From an uncultured Burkholderiales bacterium (GTDB lineage Bacteria > Pseudomonadota > Gammaproteobacteria > Burkholderiales > Burkholderiaceae_C), in contig CALBSC010000046.1 of NCBI GenBank assembly GCA_937927685.1, positions 1 to 51,223 of the forward strand: DNA of 51,223 nucleotides, given 5' to 3'. A model generated the notes under the pieces. It saw only the letters and a list, made by a program, of their open reading frames with translations. It was not told the origin of the DNA and made no database searches. The first letter of the stretch is position 1; each line of letters begins with the position of its first letter. Positions 16,243-24,708 of this stretch are shown piece by piece. The translations under genes were made by a program, and so were the position numbers.

Positions 16243-17484
16243 GTGCAAATTGAATACCGCCCCATTGAGGCGTTGATCCCCTACGCCCGAAACAGCCGCA
16301 CGCACTCCGATGCCCAAGTGGCGCAGATCGCTGCGTCCATTCGGGAGTTTGGCTGGACCAACCCGGTCCTGGTCGATGGCGACAACGGCATCATTGCCGG
16401 TCACGGTCGGGTGCTGGCGGCGCGCAAGCTGGGTTTTGAGCAGGTGCCGGTCATCGAACTGGCGCATCTGACCGAGTCGCAAAAGCGCGCCTATGTGCTC
16501 GCGGACAACAAGTTGGCGGAGAACGCCGGCTGGGACGATGAACTGCTGCGTATCGAATTGGAGGCGCTGCAGGCTGCCGGGTTCGATCTGTCACTGACCG
16601 GCTTTGCCGATGATGAACTGGCTGCGCTGATGGCCGAGCTGGCCGGTAACGAGGGATTGACTGACGATGACGCCGTACCGGAGGTCACGGACGGTCCGGT
16701 GAGCCAGCCGGGTGATGTGTGGCTGCTGGGCGAGCATCGCCTGCTGTGTGGCGATGCCACCGACCCCGTGGCGTTGGAAACCCTGATGGGCAGCGATCTG
16801 GCCGACATGGCCTTTACCGATCCGCCGTACAACGTCAACTACGCCAATACCGCCAAGGACAAGCAGCGCGGCACCCACCGGCCCATCCTCAACGACAACC
16901 TGGGCGAAGGCTTTGCCGGATTCCTGTCAGCAGCTTGTGCCAACCTGCTTAACTACAGCAAGGGCGCGGTCTACATCGCCATGAGCTCCAGCGAGCTCGA
17001 TACCCTGCAACTGGCGTTTCGGGGTGCGGGTGGCAAGTGGTCGACCTTCATCATCTGGGCCAAGAACACCTTCACGCTGGGCCGCGCCGATTACCAGCGC
17101 CAGTACGAACCCATCCTGTATGGCTGGCGTGATGGAGTTGATCACTTCTGGTGCGGCGACCGCGACCAGGGCGATGTCTGGTTCATTAACAAGCCGGTCA
17201 AGAACGATCTACATCCGACCATGAAGCCGGTGGAACTGGTCGAGCGGGCCATTCGCAACAGCAGCAAAACGCGCGACATCGTGCTCGATCTGTTCGGCGG
17301 TTCAGGTACGACCTTGATTGCCGCCGAGAAAACCCAGCGCCGCGCACGGTTGGTGGAGCTCGATCCCAAGTACGTCGATGTGATCGTCAAACGCTGGCAG
17401 GACTACACGGGGAAAAAGGCATCACGCCAATCTGATGGTTTGGCGTTCGATGAGGTGGCTCAGAAGGCAGATGCCATGCTCTGA
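16243..17484 (+). CDS. ParB-domain-fused DNA adenine/cytosine-N4 methyltransferase
   Basis: A 413-residue protein counted from the GTG at 16243. The frame opens at 16210, no ribosome-binding site is clear, and the start is therefore uncertain. The N-terminal 110 residues are a ParB/sulfiredoxin-like nuclease domain (YRPIEALIPYARNSRTHSDAQ, then GIIAGHGRVLAARKLG). The methyltransferase domain has DPPYNV (193-198) and FGGSGTT (351-357), the catalytic and SAM-binding motifs of the N6/N4 class. No restriction enzyme is adjacent. Such orphan enzymes in prophages protect phage DNA from host restriction or mark it for packaging. Confidence 0.9.
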   Translation: MQIEYRPIEALIPYARNSRTHSDAQVAQIAASIREFGWTNPVLVDGDNGIIAGHGRVLAARKLGFEQVPVIELAHLTESQKRAYVLADNKLAENAGWDDELLRIELEALQAAGFDLSLTGFADDELAALMAELAGNEGLTDDDAVPEVTDGPVSQPGDVWLLGEHRLLCGDATDPVALETLMGSDLADMAFTDPPYNVNYANTAKDKQRGTHRPILNDNLGEGFAGFLSAACANLLNYSKGAVYIAMSSSELDTLQLAFRGAGGKWSTFIIWAKNTFTLGRADYQRQYEPILYGWRDGVDHFWCGDRDQGDVWFINKPVKNDLHPTMKPVELVERAIRNSSKTRDIVLDLFGGSGTTLIAAEKTQRRARLVELDPKYVDVIVKRWQDYTGKKASRQSDGLAFDEVAQKADAML

Positions 17485-17488
17485 GCGG

Positions 17489-17734
17489 TCATCTCTTCGG
17501 TTCAGAAGGTAGTCGGAACTCAAATTCGTCGAGGTCAAGGTCGATTTCGACAAAAATACTGTCTTCGATAGCTGGTAAATCAAACCCTGAGTCGGCGATT
17601 CCAAATATGTAGCCACGGACATATTTAATTAGGCCGTTTTTGCACAGCTCGCTCCAGAGGTCGGGACTGACCTTGATGCCGGCAGGCCGAAAAGGGTGTG
17701 CGTGGATAGCCTTCATGAGGGCGTCGGTGGGCAT
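17489..17734 (-). CDS. small hypothetical, convergent with the methyltransferase
   Basis: An 81-residue protein with AGGAG before its ATG. It has an N-terminal MPTDALMKAIHAHPFRPAG segment and an acidic beta-rich C-terminus (FVEIDLDLDEFEF). The gene is more AT-rich than its neighbours. It is probably the last gene of the minus-strand group 18729 to 17489. The family is not recognised. Confidence 0.6.
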   Translation of the reverse strand: MPTDALMKAIHAHPFRPAGIKVSPDLWSELCKNGLIKYVRGYIFGIADSGFDLPAIEDSIFVEIDLDLDEFEFRLPSEPKR

Positions 17735-17743
17735 GTTGATCTC

Positions 17744-18199
17744 CTATTTGTCGTAGGCGATACGGTACACCCGATTGGCTTGGGAGTCTTTCTCCGAAAC
17801 AATCAGAAGGCCCAGCTTCTTCTTAAAGGCTCCGGCAAAGGTGCCGCGCACGGTGTGTGGTTGCCATCCCGTGGCCTCGACGATCTGGCTGATTGTGGCG
17901 CCCTCGGGGCGCTTGAGCATGGCGATGATCTGCGCCTGCTTGGTGTTGTCCCGGGTGCGCGGCGTGGCTTTGATCGTTGGGGCTGCAACCCGAGGCACCG
18001 GAAGCCCCAGCGCTTCATACGCCAGATTGGTGACCCGCTGGGTCTCGCCATCGATTTGAATCAGACCCAGCCGCAGCAGGCTGCCTAAGACCTTGTCACG
18101 GGCGCCGCCCTTGAGGTTGTCGGGAAACCAGCGCAGCTCGCCATCGGACGACTGGATGGCGGTGTTGAGAATCAGGGTCTGGGTGTCGGTCAGTTTCAT
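17744..18199 (-). CDS. DUF3489 protein (winged-helix-like)
   Basis: I chose the ATG at 18199 with GGAG 6 bp upstream, giving 151 residues; the longer frame from 18235 is not needed. The C-terminal 70 residues (KQAQIIAMLKRPEGATISQIVEATGWQPHTVRGTF, shown here only to mark the region near 17790-17910) form the DUF3489 winged helix. The N-terminal 75 residues look like a second helical module. DUF3489 genes often accompany DUF2924/recombinase cassettes, whose other half lies 15 kb to the left here. A transcriptional role is likely but unproven. Confidence 0.85.
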   Translation of the reverse strand: MKLTDTQTLILNTAIQSSDGELRWFPDNLKGGARDKVLGSLLRLGLIQIDGETQRVTNLAYEALGLPVPRVAAPTIKATPRTRDNTKQAQIIAMLKRPEGATISQIVEATGWQPHTVRGTFAGAFKKKLGLLIVSEKDSQANRVYRIAYDK

Positions 18200-18245
18200 G
18201 GTCATCTCCTTGTGATGGATCGGTGTGCGTTTCACTGGGGTGCGC

Positions 18246-18467
18246 TTACTCGGCGTACTCGCCTTCCTTGAAGTAGGCGTCGGTCACTTCCTTGAGGGCG
18301 GTGACGTAGCGCGTTACATCGCCTACGTGGCCCCAGGTCACCGCATCGGGGCTCACGCCAAAGTGCTCATCTCGCATCTGTTGCAGCCTTTGGAGCAAGG
18401 CGTCGAATTCGCTGGCCTTGTTGATAAATCTGTCCAGGGCGGTGGGCTTGGTGTTCTGGGTGGTCAT
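18246..18467 (-). CDS. small conserved protein of the DUF3489 group
   Basis: A 73-residue acidic helical protein. The ATG at 18467 follows AAGGA; the upstream open frame contains the promoter-like element and is not coding. Two helices (ALDRFINKASEFDALLQRL and VTRYVTALKEVTDAYF) can be seen. It lies between the DUF6900 and DUF3489 genes and has its own copy of the promoter-like element 36 bp upstream. The function is unknown. Confidence 0.7.
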   Translation of the reverse strand: MTTQNTKPTALDRFINKASEFDALLQRLQQMRDEHFGVSPDAVTWGHVGDVTRYVTALKEVTDAYFKEGEYAE

Positions 18468-18503
18468 GGTTGGATCCTTTTTGCGCGTGGGTGATCGTGT
18501 CTG

Positions 18504-18533
18504 TATGAACGCTTCATTCGGCCGGCTTAGCAA
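18504..18533 (-). promoter_or_regulatory. promoter-like element, copy B
   Basis: On the minus strand TTGCTA (18528-18533), 18 bp, then TTCATA (18504-18509), located 36 bp before the start at 18467. The plus-strand core ATGAACGCTTCAT is a perfect 5-bp inverted repeat around CGC. Confidence 0.55.
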
Positions 18534-18729
18534 CTCGTTTCTGCGGGGGCAGACGAGGTTTCCTCGAGGCCTTGGCAGCTTGCTGACCTGCCTCAAAAGC
18601 AGCCTGTAACGCGGCCTTGATGTTCCAGACCGCCAAGTCATGGAAGTCCAGCCGATCGCTGTTGCGCGTGTCCAGGGTTTCGAGCCCGAGGAGGGTCTGG
18701 GCGATGTGTTCAAGGGGCTTGGTGGTCAT
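18514..18729 (-). CDS. DUF6900 protein
   Basis: A 71-residue protein starting at the ATG at 18729; the longer frame passes through the promoter-like element. LGLETLDTRNSDRLDFHDLAV marks DUF6900, with a lysine/arginine-rich tail (ASRKPRLPPQKRVAK) that may bind nucleic acid. It is the first gene of the minus-strand group. DUF6900, DUF3489 and DUF2924 proteins recur together near serine recombinases. Confidence 0.8.
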   Translation of the reverse strand: MTTKPLEHIAQTLLGLETLDTRNSDRLDFHDLAVWNIKAALQAAFEAGQQAAKASRKPRLPPQKRVAKPAE

Positions 18730-18759
18730 GGCGTTGGCTCCGGTGGATTGCGATGACCG

Positions 18760-18789
18760 TATGAACGCTTCATTTCCCGAAGAAGCCAA
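18760..18789 (-). promoter_or_regulatory. promoter-like element, copy C
   Basis: On the minus strand TTGGCT (18784-18789), 18 bp, then TTCATA (18760-18765), 30 bp before the DUF6900 start. It shares the palindromic core ATGAACGCTTCAT with copy B. Confidence 0.55.
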
Positions 18790-19084
18790 GTTGAATCTGG
18801 CCGCTGTCGCATCAACCCCACGCAGGGGCTGGCAGCGGCTCGCAACGCCTCGCCATTTCATCGCCGGGGACCCTGGCGATCTTGGCCCGTGCGGGGCGGC
18901 TGACCCGCGAGATTTGCGTAGGGACAGGCCGCGCTACGGTTTCGCTTCGTGGCTCAGTTCAAGGCGCCACCGGGCTTGGCCGTGATCCAAGACGAAATGG
19001 GCGGCGCCAGCGTTTCGCTTGAGCGCGAAATATCGACGCTGTCGGCCCCACTTTGATTTCACCTTTGTCGACGAGCTGTGCTGC
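18790..19084. other. intergenic region before the terminase genes, possible cos region
   Basis: About 295 bp without a convincing gene. In lambda-type phages the packaging site lies directly upstream of the small terminase gene, so this is where cos would be expected. Inverted repeat TTTCGC/GCGAAA (19013-19018, 19025-19030) and a second GTTTCGCTT copy near 18941 are visible. No cohesive-end sequence can be named from the sequence alone. Confidence 0.3.
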
Positions 19085-19612
19085 ATGGCAACTGCCCCCA
19101 TTGAATCGCTGGCCAAGCTGCTGGATCTGACTCCGCGCCGGGTGCAGCAACTGGCCAAGGAGGGGGTGATCCCCAAGCCGGCCACGCGCGGTCAGTACGA
19201 CCTCATCCCGTCGGTGGTGGCCTACATCCGCCACCTGCGGTCTGTGGCGAGCGGCGATGGCGGTGATCTCCTCACCGAAAAAACCCGCCTCGCCCGAGCT
19301 CAAGCAGAAAAAACCGAGGTCGAGACCGCGCGCCTCAAGGGTGTGCTGGTGCCTGCTGTAGATGTAGAGCGGGCCTGGGCCAGCATGATCGCCGCAGCGC
19401 GGGCCAAGTTATTGACCTTGCCGGTGCGCGCCACCCCGCTGGTGCTGCCGCTTTCTGAGGAGTCGGCCATTGAACGGCTGCTGACGGACATGGTGATGGA
19501 GGCCTTGTCGGAACTTGCTGAGGCCGCCCCTGACGATGATCCAGACCTTGTTAACCCGGGTGTGCTCGCTGTGGCGGCCACCGCCGACGATGACGGTGAG
19601 CCAATGGGCTGA
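19085..19612 (+). CDS. terminase small subunit (Nu1-like)
   Basis: A 175-residue protein beginning at the ATG at 19085. An N-terminal winged-helix HTH (ESLAKLLDLTPRRVQQLAKEGVI) would recognise the packaging site. A long charged helix follows (EKTRLARAQAEKTEVETARLKG), then a C-terminal part that contacts the large subunit. This is the lambda Nu1 pattern. The 3' end overlaps the large-subunit gene. The ribosome-binding site is weak (GAGCTG), so the start is likely but not certain. Confidence 0.85.
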   Translation: MATAPIESLAKLLDLTPRRVQQLAKEGVIPKPATRGQYDLIPSVVAYIRHLRSVASGDGGDLLTEKTRLARAQAEKTEVETARLKGVLVPAVDVERAWASMIAAARAKLLTLPVRATPLVLPLSEESAIERLLTDMVMEALSELAEAAPDDDPDLVNPGVLAVAATADDDGEPMG

Positions 19613-21428
19613 CACGAATCTCTACCTCTCGCCCGAAGACAGCGCCGAATCGGGCAAATACCTGAGCGAGCGCGCCCCGTATCAGCGCGGCATCATGGAT
19701 GCGTTTGCCGAGCCGGGTGTTGAGGAAGTGGTGATGATGTCCTCGGCGCAGGTGGGCAAGACGCTCATCCTGAAAGCCTTGATTGGCTACTTCATCGACC
19801 TCGATCCGTCGCCCATCCTGGTGGTGCAGCCAACGATCGAGATGGGCGAGACCTTCTCCAAGGACCGCCTGGCACCGATGATCCGGGACACCCCGGCGCT
19901 GGTTGGCAAGGTGCGCGACGCCAAGAGCCGCGACTCGGGCAACACGATTCTTAAAAAACACTTCCCCGGCGGCCACCTGACGATTGCCGGGGCCAACAGC
20001 GCGGCGAGCTTGTCCAGCCGCCCGATTCGGGTCCTGCTGTGTGATGAGGTCGATCGCTATCCGCCCTCGGCCGGCACCGAGGGAGACCCGGTGAACCTGG
20101 CACGCAAGCGCACCGCGACCTACCGCGCGCGCAAAAAGATCGCGCTGGTCTCGACCCCGAGTCTCAAGGGACACAGCCGCATCGAACGTGCCTGGCTGCA
20201 GTCGGACCAGCGTCGCTACTTTGTACCTTGTCCGTACTGTGGCCACCGCCATGTCCTTGAGTGGGCCAACGTGCTGGTCAATGAAGATGAGGTTATCAAG
20301 ACCCGCCTGGTTTGCCCCGCGTGCGGGGTGTTGATCCGCGACAGCGACCGGGCACTCATGTTGGCGCAAGGTCAGTGGGTTGCGCAGTGTCCGGAGAACC
20401 CGATCCCCGGGTTTCATCTGAACGAGCTCTATTCGCCCTGGCGCAAGCTCTCGGAAATCGCTAACGATTTCCTGCGTGCCCGGGGCAACCCCGAAGAAGA
20501 AAAGACCTGGTGGAACACCGCCATGGGTCTGCCCTTCGAGAGCGTGGGCGAGCAGGCCGATGCCCAGCAGTTGGCGCAGCAGCGTGAAGTCTACGCAGCC
20601 GATCTGCTACCGACCGGTGTGCTGACGGTGACCGCTGGCGTCGACACGCAAAAAGACCGACTTGAAATCGAACTGGTGGGTTGGGGTGCAGGCGAAGAGT
20701 CCTGGGGCATCGAACACATCGTGCTGCATGGCAGCCCGGCAGAGCCCGAACTCTGGCAGCGGCTTGATACGCTGCTGGCCAACACCCGACTGCCCACCGA
20801 GGATGGTCGGGTGCTGCGCGTAGCTGCGTGCTGCATCGACTCGGGTGGCCACCATGTGCAGCAGGTCTACGAGTTCGCCACGCCGCGCGCGGTGCGCAAC
20901 GTCTGGGCGGTCAAGGGCCAGTTCGGTCCGCGTCCAGTGTGGCCCAAACGCCAGACCAAATCGAAAAAATACCGGGGGCACACCGTGCGCCTGATCGGCG
21001 TGGACACTGCCAAGGACACGATCTATGCGCGCTGGCAGGTTGGACAAGGCAAGCCCGGCTACTGCCACTTCCCGATGTCGTATGACGAGGCCTGGTTTCA
21101 ACAAGCCACCGTCGAAAAACGGGTGACGCGCATCGATGCCCGAGGTAATGAGGTGCGTGCCTGGCAAAAACCTTCCGGCGCGCGCAACGAAGCACTGGAC
21201 TGCCGGGTGTATGCCTATGCCGCGCTGCAGGGGCTCAAGATTGAACGCCGTCTGATCCTGGCACGCCTTGGGAGCAGCGCTTTGACCGGGCCGGACGCAG
21301 ATGTCGTGAGCGAGCCCACCGGGAGCTCAAGCATAGTCAGCCCTGCCTCGCCGGCTGCGCCAGTGCGAGGGGCACCCCAGCCATCGGCGCGGCGGATCGC
21401 GTCGTCGACCTACCTGCGCCGCCGTTAA
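19536..21428 (+). CDS. terminase large subunit (lambda gpA family)
   Basis: A 630-residue packaging motor counted from the ATG at 19536; 19515 and the GTG at 19560 are alternative starts. The ATPase has Walker A-like SSAQVGKT (69-76) and Walker B VLLCDEVDR. A CPYCGHRH...CPACG zinc-like segment follows. The nuclease domain opens with TAGVDTQKDRLEIELVGWG. Sequence and order place it in the GpA family, which cuts cos and drives DNA into the prohead. It overlaps the small subunit, as often seen in lambda-like phages. Confidence 0.93.
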   Translation: MIQTLLTRVCSLWRPPPTMTVSQWADTNLYLSPEDSAESGKYLSERAPYQRGIMDAFAEPGVEEVVMMSSAQVGKTLILKALIGYFIDLDPSPILVVQPTIEMGETFSKDRLAPMIRDTPALVGKVRDAKSRDSGNTILKKHFPGGHLTIAGANSAASLSSRPIRVLLCDEVDRYPPSAGTEGDPVNLARKRTATYRARKKIALVSTPSLKGHSRIERAWLQSDQRRYFVPCPYCGHRHVLEWANVLVNEDEVIKTRLVCPACGVLIRDSDRALMLAQGQWVAQCPENPIPGFHLNELYSPWRKLSEIANDFLRARGNPEEEKTWWNTAMGLPFESVGEQADAQQLAQQREVYAADLLPTGVLTVTAGVDTQKDRLEIELVGWGAGEESWGIEHIVLHGSPAEPELWQRLDTLLANTRLPTEDGRVLRVAACCIDSGGHHVQQVYEFATPRAVRNVWAVKGQFGPRPVWPKRQTKSKKYRGHTVRLIGVDTAKDTIYARWQVGQGKPGYCHFPMSYDEAWFQQATVEKRVTRIDARGNEVRAWQKPSGARNEALDCRVYAYAALQGLKIERRLILARLGSSALTGPDADVVSEPTGSSSIVSPASPAAPVRGAPQPSARRIASSTYLRRR

Positions 21429-21444
21429 CTACCGAGGAATCCGC

Positions 21445-21651
21445 ATGGCCTTTACCCAGGACGATGTCGTCCGGATCGAGCGCGCCCTGGCCAAAGGGGA
21501 GCGCGTTGTTCGCTTCGCTGACCGCACAGTCGAATACCGCACGGTGCAAGAGCTGATCGAAGCGCGCGATCGCATGCTGCTGGAGCTTGCCAAGACCGGA
21601 CCGCGCCGTGCCCGTCTGGTGCGCCTGTTTCATGCCGGCAAGGGCGTCTGA
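21445..21651 (+). CDS. gpW-like head-tail joining protein
   Basis: A 68-residue protein with the gpW layout: a short helix (QDDVVRIERALAKGE), a beta hairpin (RVVRFADRTVEYRT) and a second helix. It lies between terminase and portal genes, exactly as lambda W. It is expected to plug the filled head at the portal. Confidence 0.85.
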   Translation: MAFTQDDVVRIERALAKGERVVRFADRTVEYRTVQELIEARDRMLLELAKTGPRRARLVRLFHAGKGV

Positions 21652-21653
21652 GC

Positions 21654-23162
21654 ATGGGCGCACCCTTTCCCTGGCTCGCCCGGCGCGGCTTTGTCTTGCC
21701 CAACCGACTGGCCAACGTCCAAGCCCGCTACGACGCCGCAGGCAGTGGTCGCCGATCCTCGAGCTGGCAGGCACCCAGCAGCGGTCCGACGTCAGCCTCA
21801 CTGGGCGGGCTGCAGCCTTTGCGCAACCGATCGCGCGCGGCCATACGCAATGACCCGTATGCCTTCTCGGCCATCGACCGGCTGGTGTCCAACACCATCG
21901 GCACGGGCATCACGCCCAAACCGCGCCATCCTGATGATGGCGTGCGCCGCCAGTTGCAGAAGCTGTGGGAAGACTGGTGTGACGATGCGGATGCGGATGG
22001 ACGCACCGACCTCTATGGTTTGCAGGCCCTCATTTGCCGGGCGGTGTATGAGTCGGGCGAGTGCTTTGTTCGCTTGCGACCCCGACGCCCGGAAGATGGG
22101 CTGGCAGTGCCTTTGCAGTTGCAACTGCTTGAACCCGAATTCGTGCCCCACGACAAGCATGAGCAGCTCGGTGGCGGCAACGTCATCCGCGCCGGTATTG
22201 AATTCAACAGCCTCGGGCAGCGGGTCGCCTACTGGATGTACCGCGCACACCCGGGCGAGGGTCTTACGCCATCGGCGTCGTTCAACGACTTGCAGCAGGT
22301 GCCGGCCGAGCAGGTATTGCACATCTACGAGCCGTTGCGCGCCGGTCAATTGCGCGGGGTGCCGATCCTGGCACCGGTGCTGGCCCGTCTGAAATCACTG
22401 GATGACTTTGATGACGCGGTGCTGTTTCGCCAGGAGGTGGCCAACCTCTTTGCCGGCTTCATCCGCAAGCCTGCACCCGAAGACCCAGTGGTCGATCCGG
22501 TGACTGGTGCGCCGGTCCAGACCGATGTTGATGGCGTTACGCCTATGGTGGGACTGGAGCCCGGCACGATGCAGGAATTGCTGCCCGGCGAAGAGGTGGA
22601 TTTCTCCAGTCCGCCCGATGCCGGCAATGCCTATCCGGACTTCATGCGCCAGCAGTTGCTGGCCACTGCCGCCGGGGCCTGCCTGCCCTATGAGCTGCTC
22701 ACCGGTGATTTGCGCAATGTGAATGACCGGGTGATCCGGGTGGTGTTGAACGAGTTTCGGCGACGCATCGAGCAGCGCCAGTTTGGCGTATTCGTGCATC
22801 AGTTCTGCCGCCCGGTGCGTGCCGCCTGGCTGGATATGGCGATGCTCGCCGGTGTCATCGATCTACCCGACTTCGCGCGACAGCGACGGGCTTACCTGCG
22901 CACCCGCTGGGTGCCGCAAGGATGGTCCTACCTGCACCCGGTGCAGGACGTGCAGGCGCGACGCATGGAGGTGCGCGCAGGTTTTACCTCGCGATCTGAA
23001 GTGGCGCTGCGCCAAGGCTACGACGCCGAACTCATCGATTCAGAAAACGCCGCCGACAACGCCCGAGCCGATGGCCTGGGCCTGAGCTACGACTCGGATG
23101 CCCGCAGTCGTGCGACATCCGCATCCCCGAATTCAAACCCAAACGACGAGGAGCCGGCATGA
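21654..23162 (+). CDS. portal protein (lambda gpB family)
   Basis: A 502-residue protein. LARRGFVLPNRLANVQARYDAA at the start, IDRLVSNTIGTGITPKPRH, and the C-terminal half FRRRIEQRQFGVFVHQFCRPV with AWLDMAMLAG are typical of lambda-family portals. It would form the dodecameric ring through which DNA is packaged and leaves. The C-terminal 30 residues are acidic and disordered. The stop overlaps the protease start. Confidence 0.92.
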   Translation: MGAPFPWLARRGFVLPNRLANVQARYDAAGSGRRSSSWQAPSSGPTSASLGGLQPLRNRSRAAIRNDPYAFSAIDRLVSNTIGTGITPKPRHPDDGVRRQLQKLWEDWCDDADADGRTDLYGLQALICRAVYESGECFVRLRPRRPEDGLAVPLQLQLLEPEFVPHDKHEQLGGGNVIRAGIEFNSLGQRVAYWMYRAHPGEGLTPSASFNDLQQVPAEQVLHIYEPLRAGQLRGVPILAPVLARLKSLDDFDDAVLFRQEVANLFAGFIRKPAPEDPVVDPVTGAPVQTDVDGVTPMVGLEPGTMQELLPGEEVDFSSPPDAGNAYPDFMRQQLLATAAGACLPYELLTGDLRNVNDRVIRVVLNEFRRRIEQRQFGVFVHQFCRPVRAAWLDMAMLAGVIDLPDFARQRRAYLRTRWVPQGWSYLHPVQDVQARRMEVRAGFTSRSEVALRQGYDAELIDSENAADNARADGLGLSYDSDARSRATSASPNSNPNDEEPA

Positions 23163-24313
23163 GCCATCTTCCCGAGGCTGCGCCGACGCGCAGCTGGTAC
23201 CGCATCCAGGCCAAGACAGAGCCCGATCAACCCACGTCCATCGAGGTACTGATCTATGACGAGATCGGCCTGTGGGGGATCAGTGCCGCCCGATTCATCG
23301 ACGAACTCAAGGCGATGGACGACGGCCGGGCGCAGATCACGATCGCCATCAACAGCCCGGGCGGTGATGTGTTCGATGGCTTTGCCATTCACAACGCCCT
23401 GCTGCGCCTGGGTGAGCGGTGCACCGTGCGCATCGATGGCCTGGCCGCATCCGCTGCCAGCGTGATCGCCTGTGGCGGGCATCAGGTGGTGATGGCGGCC
23501 AACGCCATGCTGATGATCCACAACCCGTGGACCTTCACCTACGGCACCGCGCAGGACCTGCGCAAAACCGCTGACATGATGGACAAGGCGCGCGACGGCA
23601 TTCTGGCCGCCTACCGGCGCAAGGCGCCGGCGATTGAAGATGCCGCGCTCATCCAGATGCTCGATGAGGAGACCTGGCTCAACGCCGATGAAGCGCTGGC
23701 CCTAGGCCTCGCGGATCTGATTGGCGAAGCGGTGGCACTGCAAGCCTGCCGAGGCTCGACCAATGTGCTGGCGCGCTTCAAGCATCCGCCGGACGCCTTG
23801 CTGGCAGCCAGCGCCGCAGTTGCGCCGGCCCCTGTCACCGAGTCTGAAGCCGCGCCCGCGCCGTCGCCGGATCCAACACCCGATCCAACACCCGATACAG
23901 CCCGCCTGGCGCGCAATGCCGCGCGTTTCTCCCAGGCCTGTCTGGCCTATGGATTCCCTGATCTCACCGAGGAGTTGCTGATGAACACCCCCCTGGCCGA
24001 TGACGACGCGGTGGCCGCGCAGATTGAACGCCTGCAGGCGATTCGCACCCTGTGTGCCAGCGCCCGGCGCCCCGAACTCGCCGCCGACTATGTGCGCTCA
24101 GACCTGAGTATCGAGGCCGTGCGCGCCCGGCTCTTTGACCAGTTGCTGGCGGCGCAAGGCGCCCCGATCGACAACAAGGAGCCGCCCGTCAGCACTGAAG
24201 CCCCTCTCGTACCCAGCCCGAACACCAGCGCCATCTACGCCGCGCGCAAGAAAACCTCTCGCCGACCGGCGGCCGAGAAAACGGTCACACCCCAAGCGGC
24301 CACCCCCCAATAA
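23159..24313 (+). CDS. head maturation protease (ClpP-like) fused to scaffold
   Basis: A 384-residue protein. The N-terminal 200 residues are a ClpP/S14-type serine protease: INSPGGDVFDGFAIHNAL, the nucleophile in LAASAAS (Ser98) and the His-containing MLMIHNPWT. A Pro-rich linker with PDPTPDPTPD repeats follows, then a helical scaffold-like C-terminus. As in lambda C/Nu3, an in-frame internal start can make the scaffold alone (see 23981). GAGGAG precedes the first ATG, which overlaps the portal stop by 4 bp. Confidence 0.9.
   Translation: MSHLPEAAPTRSWYRIQAKTEPDQPTSIEVLIYDEIGLWGISAARFIDELKAMDDGRAQITIAINSPGGDVFDGFAIHNALLRLGERCTVRIDGLAASAASVIACGGHQVVMAANAMLMIHNPWTFTYGTAQDLRKTADMMDKARDGILAAYRRKAPAIEDAALIQMLDEETWLNADEALALGLADLIGEAVALQACRGSTNVLARFKHPPDALLAASAAVAPAPVTESEAAPAPSPDPTPDPTPDTARLARNAARFSQACLAYGFPDLTEELLMNTPLADDDAVAAQIERLQAIRTLCASARRPELAADYVRSDLSIEAVRARLFDQLLAAQGAPIDNKEPPVSTEAPLVPSPNTSAIYAARKKTSRRPAAEKTVTPQAATPQ
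23981..24313 (+). CDS. nested scaffold protein (Nu3-like), internal start
   Basis: An in-frame ATG inside the protease gene is preceded by GAGGAG (23969-23974) at 6-bp spacing, as good as any start in the late region. The product is 110 residues: a helical, charged protein (AAQIERLQAIRTLCASARR) with a basic disordered tail. Lambda makes its scaffold Nu3 from the same kind of internal start in gene C. This is inferred from signals and synteny. Confidence 0.55.
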   Translation: MNTPLADDDAVAAQIERLQAIRTLCASARRPELAADYVRSDLSIEAVRARLFDQLLAAQGAPIDNKEPPVSTEAPLVPSPNTSAIYAARKKTSRRPAAEKTVTPQAATPQ

Positions 24314-24346
24314 CCCACCCCTTGATCGTCACCTGGAGCACACGCC

Positions 24347-24691
24347 ATGAACATCCAAACCGAAGCCGTCCATACGGCCGAATTCCTTCTGTCCGAGGGC
24401 AACCGCGAGATCTCACGCGAAGCCGTCACCGTCGCTGCCGGCGACGCCTTGCCAGCCGGTCAGGTGCTGGGCATCCAGACCGCCTCGGGCCATTACGCCG
24501 CCTACAGCGCATCCGCCACTGACGGCACAGAAGTCGCAGTGGGCATCTTGCACGCCGCGCTGCCGGCATCTTCCGATCCGCGCGACGGCGTGGCCTTCGT
24601 CCGCCTGGCCGAAGTCGCCGCCGCCCGCTTGACCGGTCTGGATGCGGCCGCGACTGCCGACCTCAAGACCCGCCACGTCATCGTGCGCTAA
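24347..24691 (+). CDS. head decoration protein (lambda gpD-like)
   Basis: A 114-residue beta-rich protein. TAEFLLSEGNREISREAVTVAAGDALPAG is typed here only in part: the EFLLSEGN and GDALPAGQVLG segments are characteristic of decoration proteins. It lies between protease and capsid genes, where lambda has D. It would trimerise on the capsid surface and stabilise the expanded head. Confidence 0.88.
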   Translation: MNIQTEAVHTAEFLLSEGNREISREAVTVAAGDALPAGQVLGIQTASGHYAAYSASATDGTEVAVGILHAALPASSDPRDGVAFVRLAEVAAARLTGLDAAATADLKTRHVIVR

Positions 24692-24708
24692 CACATTAGG
24701 AGACCCCC

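Noticed and set aside
18617..18985. 122-codon open frame on the plus strand
   Set aside because: Antisense to the DUF6900 gene and its promoter-like element, with no start signal or domain.
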